Below, in pieces: positions 1 to 11,200 of a DNA stretch of 64,000 nucleotides. This DNA comes from a virus: positions 1 through 64,000 of IMG/VR virus record IMGVR_UViG_3300047476_000928. One strand, 5' to 3'. The translations under genes were made by a program, and so were the position numbers. The notes beneath the pieces are model-generated. The model saw nothing but the letters and a program-made list of their open reading frames with translations, searched no databases and had not been told where the DNA came from. Numbering within the stretch: the first letter of the stretch is position 1; every line of letters begins with the position of its first letter.

Positions 1-12
1 AAAAAAAATTCA

Positions 13-20
13 TATCTTTG
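13..20 (+). promoter_or_regulatory. Bacteroidota-type -7 box for the connector genes
   Basis: TATCTTTG matches the Bacteroidota sigma-ABfA -7 consensus TAnnTTTG and lies 22 nt before the ATG at 43. The -33 region falls outside or at the window edge and cannot be judged. Confidence 0.5.
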
Positions 21-42
21 GTTCAAATTAAATGTTTCCTAC

Positions 43-729
43 ATGGCAACGATTCTAATGAAAGATGCACACGACTTTATTCGTATGCAGATAAAGAAAA
101 ATAAGATGGGCTTTGTTAGTCCAGAGGATATAGACCGAGCAATTAATCGCGGCGTATCTGACTGGATGAGCGCTGTCGTGTTCAAATATAAAAGAACAGG
201 TAAGTACGAGTATGACCATTTACTTGTTAAAAGGGTACCTATTACTGTAACAGTTGCAAGCGGAGGTATTATGGATGTTCCTGCTGATTACGCAGAAGCA
301 TTGACTATTTATGTTGACAATGGAGGGGTTCAAACAGAGGGTACTATATATTCTTGGGATGAGTTTTTAGAGTTTCAAAATAGCAAAATATTAGCTCCTA
401 GTTTATCTTATCCTATTGCTACAATATTCATGAATGACCAAACTGTCCCAAAGGTTCAGTTTTCTCCGGTACCTACAACAGGAACTTATTCATATACTCT
501 TGTTTACATGAGAAAGCCGACTAAAGGTACATTTGGATACACGGTTAATAGCTCAACAGGAACTATTGTTTATAATTCAGGTACCACAACAAACCTTGAC
601 TTAGACGATAGATACTTCTCAGACATTGTAACTAGAGCTCTTATGTATTTAGGAATCAGCTTAGGAGATACAAATACTGCATCAACAGAGCAATTGAAGG
701 ACATTAATCAAAAAAATGACGAGCGATAA
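43..729 (+). CDS. Head-tail connector (ring/adaptor) protein
   Basis: 228 residues. The start is helical, followed by a beta-rich middle and a C-terminal helical stretch with the pattern LDDRYFSDIVTRALMYLG. This layout is common in podovirus and crAss-like connector or ring proteins that sit under the portal. It opens a run of three similar-sized genes (228, 214 and 252 residues) that leads into the tail nozzle, which is the expected order. The stop overlaps the next start by one base (TAATG), so translation is probably coupled. Assignment rests on size, pattern and position; exact function is inferred. Confidence 0.6.
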   Translation: MATILMKDAHDFIRMQIKKNKMGFVSPEDIDRAINRGVSDWMSAVVFKYKRTGKYEYDHLLVKRVPITVTVASGGIMDVPADYAEALTIYVDNGGVQTEGTIYSWDEFLEFQNSKILAPSLSYPIATIFMNDQTVPKVQFSPVPTTGTYSYTLVYMRKPTKGTFGYTVNSSTGTIVYNSGTTTNLDLDDRYFSDIVTRALMYLGISLGDTNTASTEQLKDINQKNDER

Positions 730-1373
730 TGGCAACTACTAAGAATATATTATCGGAACAAATACAACGCATTTATGCGCGTTTTATTGACAAGAATAAC
801 GTGTCTGATGCAATTGATTTGCGTGAGATTAAATTGTTAGTAAATCAGTCAATCAATAAGGTATTAAAGCTACAGGTCGCTGAGTCATTTAAAGCTGGTT
901 TGGTTGATGTACCTAAATGTAATTTAATTGAATACACTTGCGCTGTAACGTCTGATTCAGGTAACAGCAGAGCTTATATTACATTGCCTGCTATTCCTAT
1001 TACATTGCCAATGGATATGGGTATCTGGTCTATTGCGGCACCAACTGCTGCAATGAACCCTTACATCCCAATTCCTGCACAAGATGTACTTGTATTTCAA
1101 GGAACAAATGTATCAGCTCTTGAGCAGCAAATTGGATATTATGTACAAGGCAAATTAGTTTACTTTACTAAGGATATTACATTGTCAGCTAACGGCTCAA
1201 TCACATCTGTTAAAGTAAACCTATTAGTATCAGACTTTAGCGTTATTAACGATAATGATTTGCTGCCTATTTCTCCAGAGGTTGAAACAACTATCATGGA
1301 GGATGTTTTAAATACATTAGGAGCTGGTAAAATTTCTCAAGTTGAGTTACAAACGCAACAGTCAAAACAGTAG
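729..1373 (+). CDS. Second connector/ring protein
   Basis: 214 residues. The N-terminal helix carries Ile/Leu heptads and a conserved-looking INKVLKLQ segment. The middle is beta-rich and proline-rich (residues about 90-120), and the C-terminus contains PEVETTIMEDVLNTLG. It is coupled to the preceding gene by a one-base overlap and followed 6 bases later by the third connector gene. I infer a tail adaptor layer from the neighbourhood; the sequence gives no catalytic motif. Confidence 0.5.
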   Translation: MATTKNILSEQIQRIYARFIDKNNVSDAIDLREIKLLVNQSINKVLKLQVAESFKAGLVDVPKCNLIEYTCAVTSDSGNSRAYITLPAIPITLPMDMGIWSIAAPTAAMNPYIPIPAQDVLVFQGTNVSALEQQIGYYVQGKLVYFTKDITLSANGSITSVKVNLLVSDFSVINDNDLLPISPEVETTIMEDVLNTLGAGKISQVELQTQQSKQ

Positions 1374-1379
1374 TAATAG

Positions 1380-2138
1380 ATGAAGACTAAAGCATTAAAT
1401 ATCATTGTAAGGGAGGCTCTTTTAGACAGAGGTCTTCCTATGCACTATTATACAAGATACCTGCACAACGGATTGCGTATATTAGATGAACTTGCTAACG
1501 ATTTTAATATGGGTAATATTAAGATGGTAGAGCTTGATGTTACTTCATATAACCGTGCAATATTGCCTGCCGACTATGTTGATTTTATTGATGTATCGGC
1601 AAAAAATGGAGAGCGAGTATTACCTATGGAAAGAGAGCGTACGTTGAACAAGATGTACAATTACGATTCACAGGGAAATAAAATCCCTTATCCTTCTAAC
1701 CTAAGTGTAAATTATGATGCTGAAATTAACTACAACTTGATTTCAGGCAGCAACAATATGAATACTCGTGGAGAGTTAGTTGGTCGCTATTATGGAAGAA
1801 AGCGTTCTCCTAAGTTTACGTTTGATATTGACGAGACTAACCAAGAGATTGTATTTAGCAATGATATGCTATTATCAAAAGTTACATTGGTTTACATGAC
1901 AACTGGTGTATCTCGTTCTTCTGCTAACGTAGTTACACCTTATGCTACTGATGTCATTATTAAGTATATTGAAATGAAAGCATTGAAGGCTGAGGGAGCT
2001 GCAGTTGGTGCGCAACAGTTAGCTGAAATGGCTTACAATAATGCAAAACGAGTATTCCGCTCACGCATGAATGCAACAGACTATGCTACTATTTTAGGTC
2101 AGATTAGAAATGGTATTTACGGTAGCTTAAAGAACTAA
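1380..2138 (+). CDS. Third connector protein (adaptor-like)
   Basis: 252 residues. The N-terminal region has GLRILDELANDFNMGNIKMV, then a segment LPADYVDFIDVSAKNGERVLPMERE, and the C-terminal third is helical (IIKYIEMKALKAEGA). This is typical of the adaptor/connector family encoded just before the nozzle in podovirus-like phages. Its stop is 32 bases before the nozzle start, and the gap repeats the 8-mer CAATTAAC. Function is inferred from pattern and order. Confidence 0.55.
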   Translation: MKTKALNIIVREALLDRGLPMHYYTRYLHNGLRILDELANDFNMGNIKMVELDVTSYNRAILPADYVDFIDVSAKNGERVLPMERERTLNKMYNYDSQGNKIPYPSNLSVNYDAEINYNLISGSNNMNTRGELVGRYYGRKRSPKFTFDIDETNQEIVFSNDMLLSKVTLVYMTTGVSRSSANVVTPYATDVIIKYIEMKALKAEGAAVGAQQLAEMAYNNAKRVFRSRMNATDYATILGQIRNGIYGSLKN

Positions 2139-2170
2139 CAATTAACAAGGCTCATTTTAACAATTAACAA

Positions 2171-5100
2171 ATGGCGAAGGTAACTCTCAGAGCATCAGGA
2201 GGTTTGAACGTAGACGTAAGCCCGAATAATTTACAAGAAGGGGATTATGTTGATGCTTCGAATATTATATTTGATACAGGTAAAGATGGTGGAGCTGGAG
2301 CTGTTCGTATGCTTGAGTCTATTAAGACAACAGGCATATCATTTACTGAGACTGTAGTTAGGAGCTTTCAAAATTATGATGGCAAGATATATGTATTAGT
2401 AAATGGCGGCACAACTGCTTCTATTTATGAGCTACCAAATCCTGTTTCATCTACTACTAAGACATTAGTTCTTACATATACACATGGAATCACAACTGAT
2501 TTCGTGCCAGATATTAAAGTAATCGGCACTACAATAGTGTGGAACTATGCAGAGTCTGGAACTATCCTTTCTTACCCACTCACAAGAGGTTATGGTACAA
2601 CACCTACATTAGACGACTTAAAGATTCAAAAGAAGACGCCTAATAATGTTGTATCTATTGTTAAGAGCACAACAGGAACTGTTAGTGGATTTTTAGAGGC
2701 AAATGACTTTCAATTTGCATCTCGCTATCAATATGATTCAGGCGAGTTTTCTGTGCTATCTAATTACTCTCAAATGTACAAAGGAGAGAAAGGTACGACA
2801 GCATACACGTTTACATTTAATTTCACGGGAGCTCCAACTTATGTTTCTACGTTAGAAACTTATGTGCGAATCGGTAGCAATGGTACTTGGCGCAGAATGG
2901 ATACTCGTGCCAAGAATGACACTACAGCATTAAATTGGACTGGAGATATATACGAGAGCTTAGATTCACTATCATCGGCAAAACCATTTGATGCGGTACC
3001 ATTAAATGCTGCGCATATTGAAATCGCACAAAACAGAATCTTCTTAGCTAATATCAAAGACGATTACGATATTGATAAGGTTAACACTGTAGATAAGATT
3101 ACAATTTCAGTAGCAAGTGGCAATGGGTATGAATTAGGCTCAGGAGACTATACAAGTTATTTAGGAGCTTCAAAAGATTCTACTAGCTCAGAAACAGGTA
3201 CATATTATAAGCCTTTTGCAAACAACTCTACATACGGCATTGGTATTGCATTCTATGATGATGCATTAAAAACCCGCGGAGTAGAAAAGTATCAGAAGTT
3301 CACTACTGGCAAGTTTGCTTATCCTATTTTACCTACAATCAATATTCAGTTAGCTTCTGGATGGGTAGCCCCATCTTGGGCAAAGTATGCACAACTAGTA
3401 TATACTAAGAATATATCTAAATCTTATGTTTACGAAGGATTTGCAAGTAGCATATTCTTTGAGATGAACGATAAGACTATTGCTCAAAGTTTAACAAAGG
3501 ACCAACTCAAAGATGTTAACTATTTGGTAGTTGACCTTATGGGTATGTTTAAGGCTGGTAAATTGTACACGTTTGTAGAAAACGACAAAATATCAATTAA
3601 CACCCCTAACGGTGTATTAGATTTAAACGTATCTCAGCAATTCAACAACTTTGTGTACTGCAAGTATTCTGGAGGCGAGATGACTAATCCATTGGTTCCC
3701 AATCCAAGTTTATTGTATTTCGAGATTTACTCTCCTAAAGCAGAAACAGAGGAAGAATCTTTGTTATTCTATGAATATGGTAGCTTAATGCCAATTGCAG
3801 GTTGGACCGCATCTTCTACTATTGCAGTATCTGGAGGGGGTACTATTAATACAAATAAGCTTATTGGAGATATGGTGTTTAGTAAGATAAGTGTACCCAC
3901 TTATTCTACATCGCCATTTATCATTAGCTTAGTTAAAGATTCAGCAGGTACAATCTTAGAAGATGTCGTAGTAGCAAACGATTGCGCAATGACATCTGAA
4001 ACACTTACTGCATATTATAGCTCTTCGAGTAATACTAAGTTTAATCAAAAGTCAGAATTATCCCCTACGTTTAGTAGCACATTTGCAACAAACGACGATT
4101 CAACAGGAGCTGTTGTTGACGGAAATTCTGCTATTAAATTCAGTGGTTCATTTGAGGCTGGCTTACAAGAGGTTGGAGTTAATAAGATTACATTAATGTT
4201 TGACCTACAGGTTACTGAGAACATTACATTACTATCAGTACCTAATCCAAACGCAAGTGTTAATTATAGAGTTTACGCGCAAGTATATAAGGTTCCATTT
4301 GATTTTGCTGCTAATACATATTTAAAGGCAGCTAAATTTGGCTCAGAGTATTTATGTATTGATAAGTATGTTCGCTCTTTTGGAACTCCAGCAACAGTTA
4401 CATACACTGTTGACCCGTATTACATTGAGTTATCATCTCAAGCTAATATCAATCCAAAGGATAAATTTTATATTGTACTGCGCTTAGAGACGGCTGTAAC
4501 AGGAGATGTTCAGACATCTAACATTACAGTAGCTAAAAGAGCCGCCGGCAGTTACGGGGTTTCATTTAGGTTTGTTGGCGATAAGCTTCCTGTTAAAGAG
4601 AAGACTATCTACAATCCAGATACCAAGATGAATACTACCGATTCTAAGTTTATAATTCGGAGTATATCTAACGCCACTGCAAATCAGCAATGGAACACAT
4701 CTGCCGGCAAAGCATCACTTAAATCAATAGATACTGTATCTGCTAGAAGAACAAACGCTATACGATATTCTGGTAGCTACATTGCTGGTACAAAGGTAAA
4801 CTCAATAAACTCATTCTTTGCGCTAGACAGTAACGAAGTACCTATTGAGAACGGAGAGATTGTATCACTACAAAGAGCTTCAAGACTACAAGGAAACGGA
4901 GCAATGTTGTTGGCTTTATGTAAGCGTGAAACGTCTTATGTGTTCTTGGGAGAACAACAATTGACTCAAGGTAATAACGCATCAATACGAGCTCTTACCG
5001 CTAACATGATTGGTACAATCCGTAATATGGGTTCTAATCTAGGATTACAAGATAAGATATCTGTAATGAATTACAAGGGTACAATCTGGTGGTGGGATGA

Positions 5101-5830
5101 CTTTAATAAGAAGGTATGTAAGTACACAGAAAACGGAATTGAGATTCCTAGTGATATGGGATTGCGTTCTTATTTTTTAGCAAAAGGAGGAGACGGTAAT
5201 AGTGCTAGATTTGCGTATGACCCATTCTATAATATGTGCTTTATTGGATTTACATCAGATGGCACATCAGCTGGCTTCTCAGATAATCTTAAAAGATGGA
5301 TATCATTCTACTCTTTTAGAACAGGTCATTCCGAGAGCTACGGAGATAAGATGATTTTGTTTAAGGATAATGTAGTTTACAAGTCCCTACAGGGCAACAA
5401 AAATGACTACAATTCATTCTTTGGCACATCATACAATTCTACTATATCATTTGTAATGAATACCAGATACCCAGTAAATCCTCTCAACATTGCTGTTTGG
5501 CACGAGATGAATGTTATCAACTGGGCAAAAGCGGCAGACCCAAGCGGAGAGAAGAATTACGTAAAGGATGGGTTGCTTCAAATAAACATAACAAATGAAA
5601 ACAATCAAGCTACACAGATATTGGAATCTAACTTCATTGTAGAGGATAATAGATTGTACGCTCACGTTATGAGAGATACAAATACTCCAAATGTAGATAA
5701 TCCGCTAATTCAAGGAGATTACATTGTTGGGTATCTAAATAAATTTGTTGTAACTTTAAAGGACAAAACTCAAAGCATGCGAGTAAATTCAATTGATGTT
5801 GAGGTAAGTCCAGTTTCAGGACATTCTTAA
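2171..5830 (+). CDS. Tail nozzle / tail-stabilisation protein (T7 gp12 / crAss muzzle type)
   Basis: 1219 residues. The N-terminus, with SGGLNVDVSPNNLQEGDYVDAS at about 9-30, is the opening typical of phage nozzle and stabilisation proteins, which fold as beta-propellers and close the tail tube. The body is almost entirely beta-strand, rich in Thr, Ser, Tyr and Asn, without a signal peptide or coiled coil. Near residues 900-1000, ETSYVFLGEQQLTQG and a later TIWWWDDFNKKV segment suggest a second propeller-like part. It follows the connector genes and precedes the internal virion proteins, the expected order in podoviruses. No enzymatic motif was seen. Confidence 0.75.
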   Translation: MAKVTLRASGGLNVDVSPNNLQEGDYVDASNIIFDTGKDGGAGAVRMLESIKTTGISFTETVVRSFQNYDGKIYVLVNGGTTASIYELPNPVSSTTKTLVLTYTHGITTDFVPDIKVIGTTIVWNYAESGTILSYPLTRGYGTTPTLDDLKIQKKTPNNVVSIVKSTTGTVSGFLEANDFQFASRYQYDSGEFSVLSNYSQMYKGEKGTTAYTFTFNFTGAPTYVSTLETYVRIGSNGTWRRMDTRAKNDTTALNWTGDIYESLDSLSSAKPFDAVPLNAAHIEIAQNRIFLANIKDDYDIDKVNTVDKITISVASGNGYELGSGDYTSYLGASKDSTSSETGTYYKPFANNSTYGIGIAFYDDALKTRGVEKYQKFTTGKFAYPILPTINIQLASGWVAPSWAKYAQLVYTKNISKSYVYEGFASSIFFEMNDKTIAQSLTKDQLKDVNYLVVDLMGMFKAGKLYTFVENDKISINTPNGVLDLNVSQQFNNFVYCKYSGGEMTNPLVPNPSLLYFEIYSPKAETEEESLLFYEYGSLMPIAGWTASSTIAVSGGGTINTNKLIGDMVFSKISVPTYSTSPFIISLVKDSAGTILEDVVVANDCAMTSETLTAYYSSSSNTKFNQKSELSPTFSSTFATNDDSTGAVVDGNSAIKFSGSFEAGLQEVGVNKITLMFDLQVTENITLLSVPNPNASVNYRVYAQVYKVPFDFAANTYLKAAKFGSEYLCIDKYVRSFGTPATVTYTVDPYYIELSSQANINPKDKFYIVLRLETAVTGDVQTSNITVAKRAAGSYGVSFRFVGDKLPVKEKTIYNPDTKMNTTDSKFIIRSISNATANQQWNTSAGKASLKSIDTVSARRTNAIRYSGSYIAGTKVNSINSFFALDSNEVPIENGEIVSLQRASRLQGNGAMLLALCKRETSYVFLGEQQLTQGNNASIRALTANMIGTIRNMGSNLGLQDKISVMNYKGTIWWWDDFNKKVCKYTENGIEIPSDMGLRSYFLAKGGDGNSARFAYDPFYNMCFIGFTSDGTSAGFSDNLKRWISFYSFRTGHSESYGDKMILFKDNVVYKSLQGNKNDYNSFFGTSYNSTISFVMNTRYPVNPLNIAVWHEMNVINWAKAADPSGEKNYVKDGLLQINITNENNQATQILESNFIVEDNRLYAHVMRDTNTPNVDNPLIQGDYIVGYLNKFVVTLKDKTQSMRVNSIDVEVSPVSGHS

Positions 5831-5841
5831 TAATTAATAAA

Positions 5842-6708
5842 ATGGGCAAAGGCTTATTAGAATTTTTCAAAAGTGGAGCAGCGGGCGCAGATAGTGGTAT
5901 CTTATCAAAAATATCTGGCGCAATGGATACGTATGCTAATCCAATTGGCGTTGGTCTTCAAGTTATTGGAGGAGTAGGCAAGATGATTGGTGCTAGCCGC
6001 CAAAAAGCCGAAGCTGAAGCTCAATTAGAGAGAGCTAAGGCATTTGGTATATCTCAAAAAGATAAGCTAACTAAAGGCTATTCTGGGCTTCTTAATCAGG
6101 CAAATGCGTTAGAAACCTATAAGGGCGACCTTAGTGGATACACAAAGGCTGAGCAGCAAGCTGAAATGAATAAGCGTAACGCTTTATCAGGAAGAAGTGC
6201 GTCAGAAGCTATCGCTCAAGAACAAGCTGCTAAAACATCTGCTAATGCATTAGCTGCTGGTCGATTAGGCGCTAAATCTGGAACCGACTTAATGACTCTT
6301 GCTATGCTTACGCAAAGCGGAGAAAACGAGCAAATGCAAAACATTGCAGCAAACGCTGACCAACAACGTATGCAAATGAGATTACAAGCTGAAAGCAACC
6401 TATTAAATACATTAGGGCAAACAGCTGCCGCTCAAACACAAATTGGTCAAGCAGAGTTTCAATCTCGTTTAGGTAAGCAAAATGCTATCTTAGGATTAGG
6501 TCAAAGTCAATTAGGCGCCGAGATGGATTTAGCTCAAAATACATTTGCCCAAGAACAAGCCGCTTCAGCAGCTATTGCCAACGCATCAGCAGCTATGTGG
6601 GGTGGTGGTGCAGATGTACTTAGCTCAATCGGAACAGGATTAACAGGTTATGCTGCGCAAGAAAAGCAAATGCAGAATTATTTAAGAATGAGAGGCGCAA
6701 TGGCGTAA
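5842..6708 (+). CDS. Internal virion / DNA-ejection protein, Ala-Gln rich
   Basis: 288 residues. The first 50 are glycine-rich and amphipathic (GVGLQVIGGVGKMIGAS). The rest is almost pure alpha-helix rich in Ala, Gln and Glu, including AEAEAQLERAKAFGISQ and repeated LGQ/QSQLG segments, ending in a Gly-Ala patch. This composition resembles T7 gp14-type or P22 gp7-type ejection proteins that line the head interior and enter the host envelope with the DNA. It lies between the nozzle and two further internal-protein genes. Inference is from composition and order only. Confidence 0.6.
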   Translation: MGKGLLEFFKSGAAGADSGILSKISGAMDTYANPIGVGLQVIGGVGKMIGASRQKAEAEAQLERAKAFGISQKDKLTKGYSGLLNQANALETYKGDLSGYTKAEQQAEMNKRNALSGRSASEAIAQEQAAKTSANALAAGRLGAKSGTDLMTLAMLTQSGENEQMQNIAANADQQRMQMRLQAESNLLNTLGQTAAAQTQIGQAEFQSRLGKQNAILGLGQSQLGAEMDLAQNTFAQEQAASAAIANASAAMWGGGADVLSSIGTGLTGYAAQEKQMQNYLRMRGAMA

Positions 6709-6745
6709 TCATATAAAGACACAGCACAATTACAATAACAATACA

Positions 6746-8239
6746 ATGGCTCAAAATTCATTTGTTTACGACCCATCTGCTAGCATTAAAGAAGGCTTTA
6801 AAGATATTTCAACAAATATCGGCTCGGCATTCTCTAATATTATTGCACAAAAGCAACAAGACTTAGCTTTAGCAGATAAGGTATTTCAAAACTTAGATGC
6901 TATCAAAGAGGAGACAGCGGCTATTGGTTCACAAAGAATCAATCAGGCTATTAAAGGATTGACAGCTGCTGCACCAAATGCTATGTTTAAAGATGGCAAA
7001 ATTGACTATGAGGGGATGGGTAAAATTATGAGCGGTGTTAGTCAAGTAAAAACGCTTAAAAACTGGTGGTCGCAAGTAGGCGAGCTTAAAAAGCAGGCAT
7101 TACAACTAGGAACAGCTAGTGTTAAGGATATGACCAATTTCTCTTCTTATGTATCTCAGATTGACCCATTAATCGCAGAGAATGAAGGTGGTAGCCTTGA
7201 TGACTTAAAAAAGAAGTTATCATCATTGTTTGATAGCCATTTAGACTATACAAACATGGCTAGAGAAAAGGTTACTTCACTTTTCCCAGCAGACAAATAC
7301 GTTGGCGAAATGGAGAATGAAAAGAAAGGTATTACAGAGTATTCGTTTACAGGACCAAAGGGTCTATTAGAGTTTAACAAAAAGACATTAAAGCCTGAAT
7401 TAGCGGCACCAACAATCTTAACTGACCCTGCGACTAATAAACCAATTTTAGATGCAAATGGTAAGCCTCAATTAGTATCAACTTTAGACAAAGTAAAAGG
7501 GGCACTAACACAAGGAGACCCTGCATTCTTTGATAAATATCGCAATCATTTTGGGTTATCAAAGGCATTGGTTCCAGATGATGTTGTCGCAAAGCAGGTA
7601 TTAGAATCATTTGCTACCGCTCCTGCATTTAAAGAGACAAAATCTTTTGAGAAAATTCAAACTGAAAAGAATGAGTTAAAGACATCTACTGTTCAAGCTG
7701 AAAATATTGAAACAATAACAAAGCTTAAAATTCAAGAGATGCAAGCTAGCATCAAATCGTCATTAGAAAGAGCTGGTTATTATAAATCTAAAAAAGAAGG
7801 AGTAGGGGCTGGCGGTAATATGCCAAAAGGAGCGGTTATTCCTCGTGTTACAGAGAAAGACAAAAACGGAAGCAGACATGTTAGCTTGACTTCTCCTGTA
7901 ACAATTACAGCTACAGGCTCATATAAATACACTGCAAACTGGGATAAGAAGCCTGTTAATTTTGAGGTATCTAGAATTACGGTTGATGCCAAAGGAAGAA
8001 TTTTTGCCAAAGGAAGTGTTAAAACTGGCGCAATGGGCTCAAAAGGAGAAGTTAAAAATATTATGCTATCTAATTCTGATTACGAGGACTTCTTATCAAA
8101 ATTGGGTGGCATGTCTGATGCAGAAAGATATTCAAATGCATATACGCTTAAAAATGGACTTGGACTACCTAATGTTCCTCCAACATACTTAAAATTACCA
8201 CAGGATAGCACTCCTGATAATGACTGGGAAGTTCAATAA
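6746..8239 (+). CDS. Internal virion protein (second ejection protein)
   Basis: 497 residues, mostly helical and soluble. The N-terminal 60 residues have amphipathic SIKEGFKDISTNIGSAFSNI; the middle has long Lys/Glu-rich helices (about 310-345); the C-terminal 140 residues are beta-rich with a short SKKEGVGAGGNMPKGAV linker. It lies between the Ala-Gln-rich ejection protein and the giant ejection protein, as gp15 lies between gp14 and gp16 in T7. There is no enzymatic motif, and the role is inferred from this synteny. Confidence 0.5.
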   Translation: MAQNSFVYDPSASIKEGFKDISTNIGSAFSNIIAQKQQDLALADKVFQNLDAIKEETAAIGSQRINQAIKGLTAAAPNAMFKDGKIDYEGMGKIMSGVSQVKTLKNWWSQVGELKKQALQLGTASVKDMTNFSSYVSQIDPLIAENEGGSLDDLKKKLSSLFDSHLDYTNMAREKVTSLFPADKYVGEMENEKKGITEYSFTGPKGLLEFNKKTLKPELAAPTILTDPATNKPILDANGKPQLVSTLDKVKGALTQGDPAFFDKYRNHFGLSKALVPDDVVAKQVLESFATAPAFKETKSFEKIQTEKNELKTSTVQAENIETITKLKIQEMQASIKSSLERAGYYKSKKEGVGAGGNMPKGAVIPRVTEKDKNGSRHVSLTSPVTITATGSYKYTANWDKKPVNFEVSRITVDAKGRIFAKGSVKTGAMGSKGEVKNIMLSNSDYEDFLSKLGGMSDAERYSNAYTLKNGLGLPNVPPTYLKLPQDSTPDNDWEVQ

Positions 8240-8244
8240 TTTAG

Positions 8245-8252
8245 TATCTTTA
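8245..8252 (+). promoter_or_regulatory. Weak -7 box before the giant virion gene
   Basis: TATCTTTA differs from TAnnTTTG at the last base and lies 22 nt before the ATG at 8275, the same spacing as the promoter before the first connector gene. No clear -33 TTTG is present. Confidence 0.35.
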
Positions 8253-8274
8253 CAAAACACTATACTTATAAGTA

Positions 8275-11200
8275 ATGGCTAAAAATCGGCTTGTAAAAAA
8301 TAAAAAGACTGGTCAATACGGAGTTTACAATCCGTTCAATGACACAGTAACACCAATTACATCTGATATGTCTCTAGTTAAGAATACTAGAGGTCAATAT
8401 GGATTCAAGAAAGGTAATGAAATTTTTAGTATAGATGAGATGCCTGAAAGCGTTAATCTAGAGGAAACTTTTAAAAAAAAAGTCGATACGGTATCATCTT
8501 CCGCGACAAGTTCTACGGATTCTACATCTGATTTCTATAAACCAGTAGGCGTAGAAGCGGTTGATACAAAAGAACCTAAAAAGCAAATAGAAGCTAAGCA
8601 AGCTGCTAAACAAGAGGAAAGCCAAAGATACATTGATATATTTGGCTTAACTCGTTTAGACTATTCTGGTCTACAGAATTATGGTTCATTAGGGGAACTA
8701 GCCGCAGACGCATTAGACGTTCCTGCTAACCTTAGCAAGGCGTTTGTTCGTGGCGTATCTAATGGTAGAATCAATCAAGCCATTATGGATTATGCCAAGG
8801 ATGGCGAAACTATGGACTCTGATTTAATTGCAAGGTTAATCAAAGAGAACAAGACAAAGACAGGCTCCACCTACTTAAAGACATTGCAGGAGAAGGGTGT
8901 ATTGCAGACAGATGATTTATCAGCTGTTGGTGGTATTGCGGAGACTATCATGGAATCCATGGGTAGCATGTTGGGTACTGTAAAGGCTGGATTTCAAGGA
9001 GCTATCGTAGGAGGTTCTACTGGTCTAGCAACTGGTGCAGCAGCCACTTCAATCGGAGGACCCGTAGGTGCAGCCTTAGGAGCTGTTGGTGGAGCAACAG
9101 GTGGAGCAGTTTCAGGTTTCGCAGGATTTACGTCATACGCTAACGAATACGGAAGTACAATCGTACAGGCTCTTACAGAAAAAGGCTACGACTTAACTGA
9201 TAAAAACTCAGTAGAAAAAGGGCTTAAAGATAAGTCTGTAATGGACTCCGCCAAAGAGAAAGCAAACACAAGAGGTTTGACTGTTGGAGCATTTGATGCA
9301 ATCACAGCGGGTTTAGCAGGTAAAGGAGCTAAATTAGCTGTCAATATTGCTCGTGGTTCAGCTGCGAAAGTAGGTAAAGAATTAACTAAAGCAGGTGTTA
9401 AAAGAATTGCTGGAGCTACAGCTCTTGGTATCGAATCCACAATGGGTTCTGTCGGAGAGGCAATGGGTCAATTGGCTACCGAAGGAAAGATTACCGACTA
9501 CGATGCTGTTGCATTAGAAGGTATTGCTGAAATCGGTAATGCGGGACCATCTACTGCATTTGCAATGTATAAATCAGGTCAGATTAACAGCGACCTTAAT
9601 CAAGAGAATCAAGCTAAAATCGAATCTTTAAAGAAAGCTAAGGAAGCAATTCCTGCTGACAATGAGGCTTCTTTAAATGCTATTGATAACAAGATTTCTG
9701 CATTAGAGAAAGAGAATAAGAATCGCAACAAGGCAATGACTTCTGCGCTTCAAGTAGCTCCTGTGCCAGCAACTAAACGTGTGATTGAGTTAACAGACTC
9801 TATCCTAGAATTAGAAGCTACATTAGAGGCAATTAAAGACGGCTCTCGTACAGACGTTTCTCAAGAAGCCAAGAAGGCAATGTGGGATTCGTTAAACGAT
9901 ATGATTGCTGAGCGCGATGAAATTCGCCAAGAGATGTTGAAGGCATCTGAGACTGAAGCTAAATTAGCAGCAGCTCCTGAGAAGCCAATGATTCCTGTTG
10001 TGAATATTAAACCAGTAGGACAGCAAGCTAAAGAGGGGGAAGTATTACCTTCTCCTGTTCCACAAAACAATGCAACGCAGTTGGCTAAAGACACCCCATT
10101 AGAGGTTAAAAAGGTTGAAGAACCAGTAATGTTCTCTACCAAGTTTGATGACGAAAAATCATTAAAGCAAGGTACTGCATACAAGGTGTCTCAAGGAGAG
10201 AACAACTTTGGGACAATCATTGAGCACGACAATAATGGAGAGAAAGAATTTGTCTTAGCGGAAACTGGCAAGAAGTATTCATCATTAGATGATGCTAAGT
10301 TTGCATTACAAGAGAAGCTAACTGGAGAGCGTGTGTCTGAAATGGACCGTGTAGGAATTGACCGTATTAAGGTTGAGGGTAATCTTGCTAACAAGCCAAT
10401 ATTTATTGGAGACCCTGCAAATAACAACCAGCTTGACATGGAATCAAAGGGAGCTATACAGAAAGCTGTTAGAGCCCTTAGAAGCGTTAGTAATGCTAAT
10501 GTGTATTTGTATGGCAATGCAGCTGATTACGCAAAAGGTATAGCGCATGCAACAGGTCAAACTGCAAGCGATGTAGCTAATCAGGCTGGCAAATCTAACG
10601 CTCAAGTAGTTGATGCTAACGGAGAAAACAGTATCCACATTAACTTGGAGAAAGCAGACGTTACAAGTCTTTCGCACGAAGTATTCCACGGAGCATTATT
10701 AGGTCTTGCTAAAAAAGACCCTAACGCATTTATTACGATGCGTGATAAGATTCTTGATAGAATCAGTGAGAAGCAATCGTTAATGGTTACTAATCCAGAC
10801 GGCACCAAAGCAAAGGTTTCTGCTAAGGAATACTTATTAGATTTTCAAAAAAGATACAGCGGTCCCGAATATACAGAAGCTGACAGAGCAGAGGAGTTCT
10901 TGTCAGAACTTGCTGGGTTAATGAGCTTAGAGGATAATAATGTAGTTAAGGATAAAACCCTATTAGAGTCTATTAAGCTTACTATTAAGGATGTATTGAA
11001 GAAATTCAATGTCGAATTTGATTCGCTTAATGAGCTTCAGGAAACAGAAGATTTGGTTCAGTTCTTTAAGGATTTTAACCGTTCTGTAAAGACTGGAGAG
11101 TCTATTAATTTAAGCAGAGTTCAAGGTATTCAAGGAGTTGCTCCAACGGCTGCTCAACCTGCTACACAGCCTACTGCTCAAGTGCAACCTTCAATTCCTG